DNA of 64,000 bases, from contig NZ_JBKOPS010000005.1 of assembly GCF_047272945.1 (NCBI RefSeq), forward strand, positions 1 through 64,000. The letters are read 5' to 3'. The DNA comes from Rubrolithibacter danxiaensis. Its GTDB lineage: Bacteria > Bacteroidota > Bacteroidia > Sphingobacteriales > Sphingobacteriaceae. The position numbers were made by a program, and so were the translations under genes. The notes under the pieces are model-generated. The model made no database searches. It saw only the letters and a list, made by a program, of their open reading frames with translations, and was not told where the DNA came from. Positions 1-9,205 of the stretch are shown here, one piece after another (position 1 is the stretch's first letter; each line of letters opens with the position of its first letter).

Positions 1-90
<90 letters not shown>

Positions 91-104
91 AATTTTACTC
101 CTTT

Positions 105-136
105 AGCCCTTCATTTTAAATGAAGGGCTTTTTTAT
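105..136 (+). terminator. Intrinsic terminator of the rRNA operon
   Basis: A 12-bp perfect stem (AGCCCTTCATTT at 105-116 with AAATGAAGGGCT at 118-129) is followed by a T run directly after the 5S gene. Confidence 0.9.
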
Positions 137-235
137 TTTAAAATAATCCTTTATTTGTAATATTCTTATTGCCGATTAAACGGATCAATCTTAAATAAGT
201 CTCTTTACGTTAATTAGAATTATTAATTAAAATTT

Positions 236-1852
236 ATGAATATAAAAATTAGAGAATTTATAGGTTTTCTTTTATTGGCTGCTTTGCCATTATTCTCAGT
301 AGCACAGGATGAAAAGAGGCCACCTGCAAACTGGCAAAACCTGGATTTACCAAGTAATGGAGTATTTGGAATTAGCACAGAGAAGGCTTACTCCTTATTA
401 AAGGGAAAGAAAAGTGTTCCGGTCGTAGTAGCTGTTATTGATGGTGGGGTAGATGAAGAACATGAAGATATAAAAAACGTTATCTGGATAAATTCAAAAG
501 AAGTTGCTGGTAATAAAAAAGATGACGATAAAAATGGCTATGCAGACGATATTAACGGATGGAACTTTATAGGATCGGACATTGGTAATGTGCATTACGA
601 TAATCTGGAAGTAACAAGGCTGGTAAGAAAGCTTCGTCCAAAATATGCTTCAGTAGTGAATTCAACTCCTTTAGACAGTGCAGAAAGGAAAGAGTTTAAT
701 TTTTATAAACGTTTGGTTGAAGATTATATCAATAGTTATCAGAATGCAAAGAACGGAAGTGAGTTCTATACTAATCTAAAGAAATATACTGATCAGATAG
801 TTGAAAAAATCGGTAAAAAGGAACCTTCACTGGCGGATTTCGAAAATTATAAAACCGAGGATGCAAATGAAAGTAAAGCCTTGAAGGTAATTAAATCAGA
901 GTTGAAAAAGGATAAGACTTTTAAAGAGTTTTATGATGACCTGAAAGAAGGTGTTGAATATTTTAATACCCAGGTTAATTATGGTTATAATCTTGACTTT
1001 AATCCTAGGGATACAGTAGGAGACAACTATGCCAACAGCTTGGAAAGATTTTATGGTAATAATGACATTACCGGCCCTGATGCAGATCATGGGACGCATG
1101 TAGCCGGAATTATAGCGGCTTCAAGAAGTAACAATATAGGTGTAAAAGGGGTTGCTGATAACGTGAAAATTATGGGTGTACGAGCAGTTCCTAATGGTGA
1201 TGAACGTGACAAGGACGTTGCTAATGCTATTCGTTATGCAGCTGATAATGGAGCAAAAGTAATCAATATGAGTTTTGGGAAGTCTTACTCCTGGGATAAA
1301 GCTATTGTTGATAGTGCGGTAAGATATGCAATGTCTAAGGACGTTTTACTGGTTCATGCAGCCGGAAACGAAAGTAAAAATATCGACAAAGAGCCTAATT
1401 ATCCTAATCGCTATTACCAGGATTCTACTGGTTTGACAATGGGTACTGCAGCTGCGTGGATTGAAGTAGGTGCTTCAGATTTTACAAATGACGAAAACCT
1501 AGTAGCGTCGTTTTCCAATTATGGAGCGAAGTCTGTTGATGTGTTTGCCCCCGGCGTTAAAATTAATTCTACTGTTCCAGGTTCAAAGTATAAGGAAAAT
1601 GATGGTACAAGTATGGCTTCTCCGGTAGTGGCTGGCCTCGCTGCTTTGATCCGGTCTTATTATCCTTCTCTGAGTGCTGTGGAGGTGAAGAATATTATCC
1701 TGCAATCTGTTACCAAAGTGGACCACAAGGTGAAAATTAAAGAAGAAGGAGACTCTAAAAAAGTAAATTTCGATGAAGTTTGTATATCAGGAGGTATTGT
1801 GAATGCTTATAATGCAATTCAACTTGCAGAAAAACAAGCGAAAAAGAAATAG
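236..1852 (+). CDS. Secreted S8 family serine peptidase (subtilisin-like)
   Basis: A 538-aa protease with a signal peptide (hydrophobic residues 8-23, cleavage likely after SVAQ). The catalytic triad is visible: Asp69 in VIDGGVD, His285 in DADHGTHVAG, and Ser459 in NDGTSMASP; the oxyanion Asn378 lies in HAAGNES. The spacing between Asp and His is about 215 residues, far more than the roughly 30 of subtilisin, because of a charged, mostly helical-looking insertion (about residues 120-275). The ATG start is well placed before the signal peptide. It stands alone, between the rRNA terminator and a bidirectional terminator. It probably acts in the periplasm or outside the cell; no C-terminal secretion domain is evident. 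Substrates are unknown. Confidence 0.93.
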   Translation: MNIKIREFIGFLLLAALPLFSVAQDEKRPPANWQNLDLPSNGVFGISTEKAYSLLKGKKSVPVVVAVIDGGVDEEHEDIKNVIWINSKEVAGNKKDDDKNGYADDINGWNFIGSDIGNVHYDNLEVTRLVRKLRPKYASVVNSTPLDSAERKEFNFYKRLVEDYINSYQNAKNGSEFYTNLKKYTDQIVEKIGKKEPSLADFENYKTEDANESKALKVIKSELKKDKTFKEFYDDLKEGVEYFNTQVNYGYNLDFNPRDTVGDNYANSLERFYGNNDITGPDADHGTHVAGIIAASRSNNIGVKGVADNVKIMGVRAVPNGDERDKDVANAIRYAADNGAKVINMSFGKSYSWDKAIVDSAVRYAMSKDVLLVHAAGNESKNIDKEPNYPNRYYQDSTGLTMGTAAAWIEVGASDFTNDENLVASFSNYGAKSVDVFAPGVKINSTVPGSKYKENDGTSMASPVVAGLAALIRSYYPSLSAVEVKNIILQSVTKVDHKVKIKEEGDSKKVNFDEVCISGGIVNAYNAIQLAEKQAKKK

Positions 1853-1872
1853 AATAACTTTGGCTTCCATAA

Positions 1873-1908
1873 AAAAAGACCGGCATTAAAAATGCTGGTC
1901 TTTTTTTA
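1873..1908. terminator. Bidirectional intrinsic terminator
   Basis: GACCGGCATT (1878-1887) pairs with AATGCTGGTC (1891-1900), with an A run on the left and a T run on the right. It can serve both the S8 peptidase and the convergent metallophosphatase gene. Confidence 0.85.
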
Positions 1909-1929
1909 ATATTCCTGATTACTTTATTA

Positions 1930-4900
1930 CTAAAAAGTGATTCCTGTTTTCAATCGTATGTAGCTTCCTTCTTTAGAAAAACCATAAGAGGAAGATACCA
2001 GTAACAGGTTATAGAGTTTAAACCATACACCTGGCCCATATCCAGTATGCCACATATTCCCTTCTGGATTATCTGAAAAAACTCTTCCCGCATCAAAAAA
2101 GCCAAATACCCCAAGGTTCCCGGTAAGGAAATAATTCCGGATATTGGTTACTTTAAATCGGAGTTCTGTATTTTGGAACAGGAATGATCTTCCACTGAAA
2201 CGATTATTTCGATAACCCCGTAAAAAGGTATTCCCTCCCAGAGAATTAGACTGGAAAAATTTATAATCACCTACATTAGTAGCTGCACCTAAACGTATAG
2301 CCGCCGTTACCGGGATGCTTGTATTAGGTGTCGCGTAAAATGATAGGGTGCTGGATAATTGTAAAAAGTTGTAATTGTTGTTTTTTAATTCTTTAAAGTA
2401 ATTTGCTTCATTTTTCCATCTTACACCGGAAGTAGGAAAAATGGCGTTGTCAACAAAATCAATATCAGTAAAGAACCTAAGAGTTCCAAAGTGGGATGCT
2501 GCGCTTATTTCAGACTGTTCAGGAAATGCAGGATCACTTACAAATCTGTTTTCAGGCTTTTCTACTTTGTAATATTCGAATCCCGGCCCCATACCTATTT
2601 TAAAGGCACTCGTAAATCGATGCTGAATGTAAGAGGTGATACTTAGGTTTTTGCTTCTTACTCTGTAATACTCCTTATTATCGCCGATATTTAAAGACGA
2701 ATTTCCTTGTCCATAATAACTAAAAGTATATTTAGGTCCGTTAAGAGTGGCGTTAAGAGCAAGATCTGTGTTTCTTGAAAAGAGTGAAAAAATAGTTCCT
2801 TTATAATTAATTGTATATGCATTTGTTTTGGGGGCATAAATGCCAGATATACTTTGAATGTAGCTTGCAGGTTCTTTCTTAAAACCGAAATGTGTTATGG
2901 AATATCCGCCTCCCAGAAATATACCGTCTTCAGAATTGTAATCTACCGCGGGAGTAATAGAACGCTGGTCGTATTTTACAGAATTAACATCGTATTCGTT
3001 TACCCAACTTTTATCTGATAAAATGGTAGCAGTATTGGCTCCTTTTTTAATCTCGTTATTTTCGCTTTTACTGTCATAAATCAATACTCTTTTGCCTGTA
3101 TTGGATGAATCGGTTATTAAATCATTACCCGGCCCCCCTACAATCCTGATCTTGAGAGGAGTTGTGCCTCTTTTGATTATCACACTGTCTTTTCCAGATA
3201 AAGCATATATATTTATCGCAGAGGTTTCTTTTGGCAGGAATGTTCGTTCATAGAGTTTATCTGTTATTTTCTTATCTTTTATCTTAAAAACAGATACAAT
3301 TATACTATCCTTAAAAGGTGTTATTTTGAAGAACTCCTTTTTGTCAGATCCTGCAATAGTTACTTCTCTCGACAGATATGCATAATAGTTCATCGCTGCT
3401 TCCTGTAATTGATCTCTTCGCGATTTTAGCTTATCAACCAGTTCTTCGCCTGAAATTTCATATACTTCTTCAGGTAAATGTCCTACAGCTTTCTGAATTA
3501 TACTGTCACTTAGTTCTTTCTGAAGTTCTCCACTGATTCTTTCCCAGTCCTGCCTGCTTAATTTATTTAAGAGATTTCTGTCAAGATTCCTTGCCGATTT
3601 TGATAAATTGACTACATCTTTTATCTCATAAGAAAAAGATTGGAAATCAGGAATGACGAGATTCATTAATTTCGGAAGTACTCCATCAAATTTAGAAAAT
3701 GCCTGATCTCTGTCCCGGGGAATAGGCTTGTAAATTGATCCTTTGTCTTTTTTGAACTCAGCCCATCGCCATTGATCTTCGTGGCGATCCCAATCTCCTA
3801 TGAGAATATCCAGCAAACGTGCTTTTAAAAACATTTGCTGATCAACTTCATTGTCATTATCGTCTTTTAATTTTTCATAGAGCTTATTTGTACTGATCGC
3901 ATTTTTTGCGTTGCCAAAAGAGTTAAAGTCCGACACATCATCGTCTGGTCGGGCTTCAATAATTCCAAGTTTTCCTCCCACATCTTGTAGATAAGGGCCT
4001 AATAAACGACTAAAAGGCATATATACTAATTGAGGATTTGTATGATAAATGCCAATAGCTTTTGCTAAATCAGGCACAACTAAAGCTCCGTAAGGATGAG
4101 CAGATGAAATTTGATCCTGGAAAAAATCTTCAGCAAAAGTTTTTAGGAATCCTTCGGGAAGCAATGTTGAAGGATCTTTATTAATAGTTCGAAACTGATA
4201 GATATTACCATCTTTGCCTTTGAGCTGAAGTGATGTGGTTTGCTTGCCTCCGCCTATTTTGACAGGAGTTAAACCTCCGGCAAAATTAGCCAGATCTAAA
4301 TATTCAGCTTTAACCGGAACTGCCCACGAAGCTCTGTAATGTTCCCCAAAAAGCCTTTCTTTAAACGGGCTTGCTTTGTATTCTTTGCCTGCGGCAATAG
4401 TCTTTACACTGTCACTATAATTTGTTTTTAATTCTTCCTGAACTTCTGAAGGCTTTTGCGGAGGAATAGCATACAATGGACTTCTGAATACCAGAGTTCC
4501 TTTCGATCCGTCATTATCAGGTTCCCAGAATTCTACCCAAACCTGTCCGTTTTTATAATAATTCAGCCGGGCAAAACCTTTTGTTCCGTGTGTAAATAGT
4601 GCACCGTTGCCTTTAACAAGCGAGCTGCGTTTGCTACCGGCTCCACTAATTATATGAGTTAAATCGTTGTACTTGTTTAGCTGTAAAGCATGTTCGTGCC
4701 CTGCCGCTATCACTACGTTTTTCTCGTTCTGCAGAATTGATAATAATCCCCTTTTTAGTTGTTGATAATCTTTATTCGAAATGTCTTCCCTTGAAATACC
4801 GTACTGCCGCATTAATGGATAAACAGAGCCAATAACAGGCAGTGGAATCCATAAATTATCCCTTACCAGTGTGAGGGGGAAAATATAATCTTTAAGAGAA

Positions 4901-5676
4901 AAATATCCTCCATGAGTGCCGTTACTAAAAAGCGGATGATGCTGTGCAAATAGAATGTTTTTGCCTTTATTCCTGTCAAGAATGTCTTTTACCTGCCTGA
5001 TAACTTCTAATCTGCTGCCTGCAGTGCATCCATTATCAGGAGCTACAGGTTTTTTATATTTATAAAGCCACCACTCTGTATCAAGTACGATGATAACAAG
5101 ATTTTTATTTAATTGGATCTCTACCGGGCCGGGGCAACCATTACTGGGCAGGAAAACATCATTAGAATCAAGGTAGGCTTCTATAAAGGCTTCTTCTCTA
5201 TTTACTGCAGCAAGCCCCTGAGGTTTCATTTCATTCCAATCGTGATTACCGGGGACAAAAATGCTTTTTCCTTTAAAGTTCTTAACAACTTTCATTTGTT
5301 CAATTATCCGTCGTTCTTTTTCTTTACGGTCTGCTGCATCTGATTCCGGTAATCCTGATTCATAAATATTGTCCCCAAGGAAGATTACCACATCCTGTGA
5401 GCGGGAATTGTTGAGAGATAAGGTATCAGAAATTGAATCGGTATTGAAAATTTTTTGCTGAAGTAATTTCAGTGTTGGCTCTTGCCTTGCAGCATCGGGT
5501 TTGCCAACATCTCCAACTAAAAAGACCGAATAATTAAGCAGGTTAGAATCGGGCGGATTAGCGCTGGCCCAGTTTCGCTGGCTTTTATCGTAAAAAGGTT
5601 TGGTGCTTGTGCAGGCAGCTGCAATTGCAAGGAAAAAAAGTAAACAAATAAATTCTACCGGCTTTTTAATTTTCAT
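1930..5676 (-). CDS. Lipoprotein metallophosphatase with FAM20-like middle region and C-terminal outer-membrane beta-barrel
   Basis: A 1248-aa multidomain protein. Residues 1-22 form a lipoprotein signal (LAIAAAC, Cys22). Residues about 50-400 carry calcineurin-type metallophosphatase motifs: GDVG (55-58), GDN (101-103), GNHD (143-146), the HH pair at 246-247 and GHEH (326-329). The middle (about 440-770) contains GDWDRHEDQ (627-635) followed about 20 residues later by PRDRDQAF (653-660). This spacing resembles the catalytic loop and metal-binding Asp of FAM20/HipA-type kinases; that part is inference. The last about 330 residues look like a surface-antigen (D15-type) beta-barrel ending in Phe, an outer-membrane signature. 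The start overlaps the 3' end of the upstream SdiA-like gene by 11 nt, suggesting translational coupling. Substrates are unknown. Confidence 0.88.
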   Translation of the reverse strand: MKIKKPVEFICLLFFLAIAAACTSTKPFYDKSQRNWASANPPDSNLLNYSVFLVGDVGKPDAARQEPTLKLLQQKIFNTDSISDTLSLNNSRSQDVVIFLGDNIYESGLPESDAADRKEKERRIIEQMKVVKNFKGKSIFVPGNHDWNEMKPQGLAAVNREEAFIEAYLDSNDVFLPSNGCPGPVEIQLNKNLVIIVLDTEWWLYKYKKPVAPDNGCTAGSRLEVIRQVKDILDRNKGKNILFAQHHPLFSNGTHGGYFSLKDYIFPLTLVRDNLWIPLPVIGSVYPLMRQYGISREDISNKDYQQLKRGLLSILQNEKNVVIAAGHEHALQLNKYNDLTHIISGAGSKRSSLVKGNGALFTHGTKGFARLNYYKNGQVWVEFWEPDNDGSKGTLVFRSPLYAIPPQKPSEVQEELKTNYSDSVKTIAAGKEYKASPFKERLFGEHYRASWAVPVKAEYLDLANFAGGLTPVKIGGGKQTTSLQLKGKDGNIYQFRTINKDPSTLLPEGFLKTFAEDFFQDQISSAHPYGALVVPDLAKAIGIYHTNPQLVYMPFSRLLGPYLQDVGGKLGIIEARPDDDVSDFNSFGNAKNAISTNKLYEKLKDDNDNEVDQQMFLKARLLDILIGDWDRHEDQWRWAEFKKDKGSIYKPIPRDRDQAFSKFDGVLPKLMNLVIPDFQSFSYEIKDVVNLSKSARNLDRNLLNKLSRQDWERISGELQKELSDSIIQKAVGHLPEEVYEISGEELVDKLKSRRDQLQEAAMNYYAYLSREVTIAGSDKKEFFKITPFKDSIIVSVFKIKDKKITDKLYERTFLPKETSAINIYALSGKDSVIIKRGTTPLKIRIVGGPGNDLITDSSNTGKRVLIYDSKSENNEIKKGANTATILSDKSWVNEYDVNSVKYDQRSITPAVDYNSEDGIFLGGGYSITHFGFKKEPASYIQSISGIYAPKTNAYTINYKGTIFSLFSRNTDLALNATLNGPKYTFSYYGQGNSSLNIGDNKEYYRVRSKNLSITSYIQHRFTSAFKIGMGPGFEYYKVEKPENRFVSDPAFPEQSEISAASHFGTLRFFTDIDFVDNAIFPTSGVRWKNEANYFKELKNNNYNFLQLSSTLSFYATPNTSIPVTAAIRLGAATNVGDYKFFQSNSLGGNTFLRGYRNNRFSGRSFLFQNTELRFKVTNIRNYFLTGNLGVFGFFDAGRVFSDNPEGNMWHTGYGPGVWFKLYNLLLVSSSYGFSKEGSYIRLKTGITF

Positions 5677-6565
5677 GTTTCAGCTTAATGATATTTGCTT
5701 TTTTGTCTCTTCCTTCATTTGAAACGAATAATTCTCCGTTTGGGTTGAAGCTGATTCCTTCCGGCTGAATAAATTCTTTTCCTTTCAATTCTATGATCCG
5801 TTGCAATTGCCCCTGTGAATTTAGAACAGCAATCAGGTTGTTTAACGATGAAAGAACGTATACATTTTTATTTTGCGGGTTAATTGTTATTGCAGATGGC
5901 CTGAATACTTCATTCAGATTTTTATTCCCAAACGCTTTCAAGAATTTTTTAGAGCTTTCTTCAATGGCGTCTCCCTTAAAATAATTCTCAATCTCTTTTA
6001 ATCTGATAGCATAAACAGGGGTTGTGCTAAGCTGTTTCGTCTTAAGATCGAAAGCATAGATTTCTTTATCTTCGTCGTTATCAATTCCTTCATCTTTAGA
6101 AGCAAGTAACAGGCGGTTATGCACTGAATCATATGCCAAGCCCTCGATGTTGTTTTTTTCAGATAGCGGTGTCTTATAAATTTTTACCTCCGGATTCTGT
6201 GATTTATAATTAATTATTTGGAAAAGTTTTCCATCACTGCTTATAACGTAAGCATCTGCTTGTACAATTACTACATCTTCGTAATCACCCTTACCGGCAA
6301 ACTTTCTCTTGTCAGTGATTTTTTCCTCTGATAGATTATAAAAATATAAAGTACCTTCTTCGTCCTGTACGGCAAGCAGGTTTTCCTGATCAATAAACGA
6401 TATTCCAGAAATTTCTTTCAGGTCGGATGGCAGCTTAAATAGCTGATAATCTGGTTCTTCTTTCTTTTCTTTTTCGGCTTTTTTGGATCTTTTATCTGAG
6501 TTCATGCAAGAAGTTGTACCGGCAATAAATAATGGGAGTAACAAAAACAATAAAAATCTGTTCAT
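5666..6565 (-). CDS. SdiA-regulated-like beta-propeller lipoprotein
   Basis: A 299-aa protein with a hydrophobic signal and Cys20 (TTSC), a likely lipidation site, followed by a Lys/Glu-rich linker (about 22-38). The remainder has repeated beta-strand blades. It begins with the LKEISGISF segment and contains YVLSSLNNLIAVL and FIQPEGISFNPNGELFVSNE, as in the SdiA-regulated (PF06977) family of NHL-like propellers. The family function is not established; a phytase-like or ligand-binding role is possible. It is first in a two-gene unit with the metallophosphatase, which it overlaps by 11 nt, so the two products probably act together in the envelope. Confidence 0.82.
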   Translation of the reverse strand: MNRFLLFLLLPLFIAGTTSCMNSDKRSKKAEKEKKEEPDYQLFKLPSDLKEISGISFIDQENLLAVQDEEGTLYFYNLSEEKITDKRKFAGKGDYEDVVIVQADAYVISSDGKLFQIINYKSQNPEVKIYKTPLSEKNNIEGLAYDSVHNRLLLASKDEGIDNDEDKEIYAFDLKTKQLSTTPVYAIRLKEIENYFKGDAIEESSKKFLKAFGNKNLNEVFRPSAITINPQNKNVYVLSSLNNLIAVLNSQGQLQRIIELKGKEFIQPEGISFNPNGELFVSNEGRDKKANIIKLKHEN

Positions 6566-6645
6566 TGTGTGTAATTAAATAATGTATAAGATAACAGACG
6601 GCTGGGTTCATAGTTTTTATTTAACATTAAACAGTTTTAGCTTGC

Positions 6646-7854
6646 ATGAAAAACAATAATCCCATACTAAAAAATGCTTCCGCTTATGTTTTTAATCTTT
6701 TTAAAGAAAAGTTAAATGGTGAGTATGTATATCACAGTTACCGGCACACTGCAGATACGGTAAAAGCCTGTAAAGAATTGGCAGAAAGTTATAACCTGTC
6801 AAGCAGGGAATATGAAGTTTTAATGCTTGCGGCCTGGTTCCACGACACAGGTTATACTGACTGTTACAATGGCCATGAGGAGAAAAGTGTAGCTATATTA
6901 AAAGATTACTTGCAGGGGGAATACCGTACCGAAGATTTAGCCGAAATAGAAGCACTGATTCTCTCGACGAAATTTAATTCAAAAATTGAAGGGAAATTGC
7001 AGGAAATACTACATGACGCAGATTATATAAATATTGGTAAAAAGAAGTTTAGTGAAAGGGCAGAGTTGCTTAGGATAGAGTGGGAGCAGATTTTGGATAA
7101 AAAATTTTCAGATTCGGAATGGGCAGAAGAGCAGTTGAACTTTCTGATTGGTACCACCTTTAAAACAGAAGCTGCAATTTTAAATTATAACACGCAGCGT
7201 GAAATTAATATCCGAGAGCAGAGGAATAAAGTTGAGGAGTTGAAAATTGCCGACCAAAAACAGAAAGCGAAAATTGCGGTAAAAGAAGAATCGAAGCCAA
7301 AGAAAGAAGGACGTGGTATTGAAACTCTTTACCGTTCGGTATATGCCTATCATATTAATTTAAGTTCGCTTGCTGATAATAAAGCAAACATTATGATAAG
7401 CATTAATACAATTATTATTTCCCTGATAATTACGCTGTTTGGTTCAGGTTATACTTTTTCTTCAAACGACGGTGAGTTTGAGAGTATAAGATTCGTTTTT
7501 CCAATGGTTATTCTGCTTTTTTCAAGCCTTACGGCTGTTGTTTTTGCAATTCTTTCTGCAAGGCCAACAGTTACATCGAAAGAGAAATATGATTTAAATA
7601 ATAAAAAAAGCAGCGTTCTTTTCTTTGGAAATTTCTCTCAGCTACAGCTGGATGAATTTGTGAGTAGGATAAAAGCCTTAAAGAAGGAAAAGGAAGAATT
7701 GTACGACAGCATGTCGATTGACATTTACAGTTTAGGGGCAGTTCTATTGAAAAAGTACCGGCTTTTGACCTGGTCGTATAATATTTTTATGGGAGGACTG
7801 ATTTTAAGTGCTGTTGGATTTATTATTCTGATGATAGTTTCTTATGACGCCTGA
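6646..7854 (+). CDS. HD-domain protein fused to a Pycsar-effector-type transmembrane (PycTM) domain
   Basis: A 402-aa protein. The N-terminal half is an HD phosphohydrolase domain: His34 (SYRHT), His66-Asp67 (WFHDTGY) and HDAD (123-126) give the H...HD...D metal site. A charged linker (about 185-225) leads to a C-terminal region starting LYRSVYAYHINLSSLADNKA. That segment is characteristic of the PycTM effector domain (PF18967), which in Pycsar anti-phage systems senses cyclic pyrimidines and disrupts the membrane. Three membrane segments are visible (about 247-267, 284-304, 377-398). The last 13 bp overlap the convergent DUF2652 gene. HD-PycTM proteins also occur outside defence loci in Bacteroidota, so a housekeeping signalling role is possible. 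Confidence 0.85.
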   Translation: MKNNNPILKNASAYVFNLFKEKLNGEYVYHSYRHTADTVKACKELAESYNLSSREYEVLMLAAWFHDTGYTDCYNGHEEKSVAILKDYLQGEYRTEDLAEIEALILSTKFNSKIEGKLQEILHDADYINIGKKKFSERAELLRIEWEQILDKKFSDSEWAEEQLNFLIGTTFKTEAAILNYNTQREINIREQRNKVEELKIADQKQKAKIAVKEESKPKKEGRGIETLYRSVYAYHINLSSLADNKANIMISINTIIISLIITLFGSGYTFSSNDGEFESIRFVFPMVILLFSSLTAVVFAILSARPTVTSKEKYDLNNKKSSVLFFGNFSQLQLDEFVSRIKALKKEKEELYDSMSIDIYSLGAVLLKKYRLLTWSYNIFMGGLILSAVGFIILMIVSYDA

Positions 7855-8468
7855 GAATAACGGGTATTATCAACCGGCAAATATTCATAATGAATCTTGC
7901 CGATATGTTCGTATTCTTCCACTCCCTTTTTTATTTCAATAGCAGAAAAGATAGCAGGAAGGTTATGCTTAATCGTTTTCTTTAAATAATTCTCCGACAG
8001 CAGAATGTATTCATCTTCAACTACATTGTTTTTAAGGAGCCTATGAGCAACAATGACATCCTCCCCGATTAGTTTTATATGCCCCTTAATTTTCGTTTTT
8101 GAAATTTTTCCGTAATGAATAATGATTTTCAGGCCAATATTTCCTGATGAGAAATACTTAGTGTAATTGTCGGGGTCTGTCATCCGGATACGTTCAATAT
8201 AGCCGTAGAAATTTTTGTAAAATAGATCGCATTGTTTTGCTACCATCTTAATTGAAGGTAATCTTCCCGTTCTATAAAAAAAGATGGCATCTCCTTCAAT
8301 TTCGGCTACGTCCATTTTTAGAATGTTGGCGCTGATTAGTTTTGACAGCAAGGCAGGAATAAAGTTTTTGCTGAAATTGATATCAGCAGTAGCAATAAAT
8401 CTTGTAAAGCCACTTATGTCAGGAACACAAAAAAAAGAAGGTATGATTTCATCTTTCAAACCCATCAT
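7842..8468 (-). CDS. DUF2652 family protein (class III nucleotide-cyclase fold)
   Basis: A 208-aa protein from the ATG at 8468; a TTG one codon upstream is less likely. Numbered from that TTG, VPDISGFT has Asp18 and AEIEGDAIFF has Asp61, aligning with the two metal-binding aspartates of class III adenylate/guanylate cyclases. Glu57 is at the base-recognition position. In LIGEDVIVAHRL the transition-state Arg144 is kept, but the usual Asn is replaced by Ile140. So the fold is recognisable while activity is uncertain. DUF2652 is common in Bacteroidota and of unknown function. It converges on and overlaps the HD-PycTM gene by 13 bp. Confidence 0.8.
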   Translation of the reverse strand: MMGLKDEIIPSFFCVPDISGFTRFIATADINFSKNFIPALLSKLISANILKMDVAEIEGDAIFFYRTGRLPSIKMVAKQCDLFYKNFYGYIERIRMTDPDNYTKYFSSGNIGLKIIIHYGKISKTKIKGHIKLIGEDVIVAHRLLKNNVVEDEYILLSENYLKKTIKHNLPAIFSAIEIKKGVEEYEHIGKIHYEYLPVDNTRYSQAS

Positions 8469-8577
8469 CAAAAATTTAATATAATAGCCCTTTAAAGACG
8501 CTTAAAATATTGAATTAGTTTTAAATGGATTGGAAAATAGGGGATAGGTTGTTGAAAGTGCCCTTCTGGAATAAAAA

Positions 8578-8880
8578 TCAACAGCAGTCATGAAGAACGC
8601 GGTCATGTACAATTACAAATGTCATCCATAACACGATTAGGATTGATAGTACATTAATAATTGTGCTGATTGTGTAATAATTTCTTTGAAAATCAGTGGA
8701 CTTACTGATAATTTTTTTGATGTAAAATTTAGAAGCAATTGGAATCAGGGTTACTAACAATAACACAATAATTCCAGGATAAAAACCTGTAATTGTGATT
8801 CCAATAATACTTAGTACCGCTATCGTAAGGGTTAATATCAGGGACATAGAGGTAACAGTACTAAATGTTTTTGTTCCCAT
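8578..8880 (-). CDS. Small integral membrane protein, unknown function
   Basis: A 100-aa protein with three hydrophobic segments (about residues 13-33, 36-52 and 72-92) and a basic loop KFYIKKIISK between the second and third. It ends HDCC. No family recognised. It has its own promoter box (minus strand, 8946-8953) and a remarkable 16-bp inverted repeat overlapping that box, so expression is probably controlled. There is no operon partner. Confidence 0.6.
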   Translation of the reverse strand: MGTKTFSTVTSMSLILTLTIAVLSIIGITITGFYPGIIVLLLVTLIPIASKFYIKKIISKSTDFQRNYYTISTIINVLSILIVLWMTFVIVHDRVLHDCC

Positions 8881-8909
8881 TTTGATAATAATTTAAGTTT
8901 TTAAAATTG

Positions 8910-8949
8910 TTTGTAATTAAAAGTAGTAAAAAGTACTTTTAATTACAAA
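8910..8949. promoter_or_regulatory. Perfect 16-bp inverted repeat overlapping a promoter
   Basis: TTTGTAATTAAAAGTA (8910-8925) and TACTTTTAATTACAAA (8934-8949) are perfect inverted repeats around an 8-nt spacer. The right arm overlaps the minus-strand -7 box at 8946-8953. It is either an operator for a dimeric regulator or a stable hairpin at the 5' end of the mRNA of the small membrane-protein gene. The rest of 8881-9205 shows nothing else. Confidence 0.65.
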
Positions 8950-8953
8950 GTTA
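8946..8953 (-). promoter_or_regulatory. Bacteroidota -7 box of the small membrane-protein gene
   Basis: On the minus strand this reads TAACTTTG, an exact match to TAnnTTTG, 65 nt before the ATG at 8880. Confidence 0.6.
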
Positions 8954-9205
8954 ATTGTGGATTTTGTCAGAGGTATTGAACAGTGAAAATTTTAAAATAT
9001 TTAAGATTTGATTAGATGACTACAAGTTGAAAGTAATTGTAGACGGTAAACTAAGGCCAAATTATTTTAATATGCTTATCTGTATTCTTTTATTAAGGTA
9101 AAAATGTTTGTCCAAATAGACCTCTATAAAGTCTATTTTACACTCACTTTAAAGTAATGCATACACGTATGTTTGTATTATATAAACAATTTAATAATAA
9201 TTGAG

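Noticed and set aside
6646..8468. Calling this locus a complete Pycsar anti-phage system
   Set aside because: The genes converge instead of forming an operon, the cyclase-like protein lacks the transition-state Asn, and there are no mobile or defence-island neighbours. It is kept only as a hypothesis.
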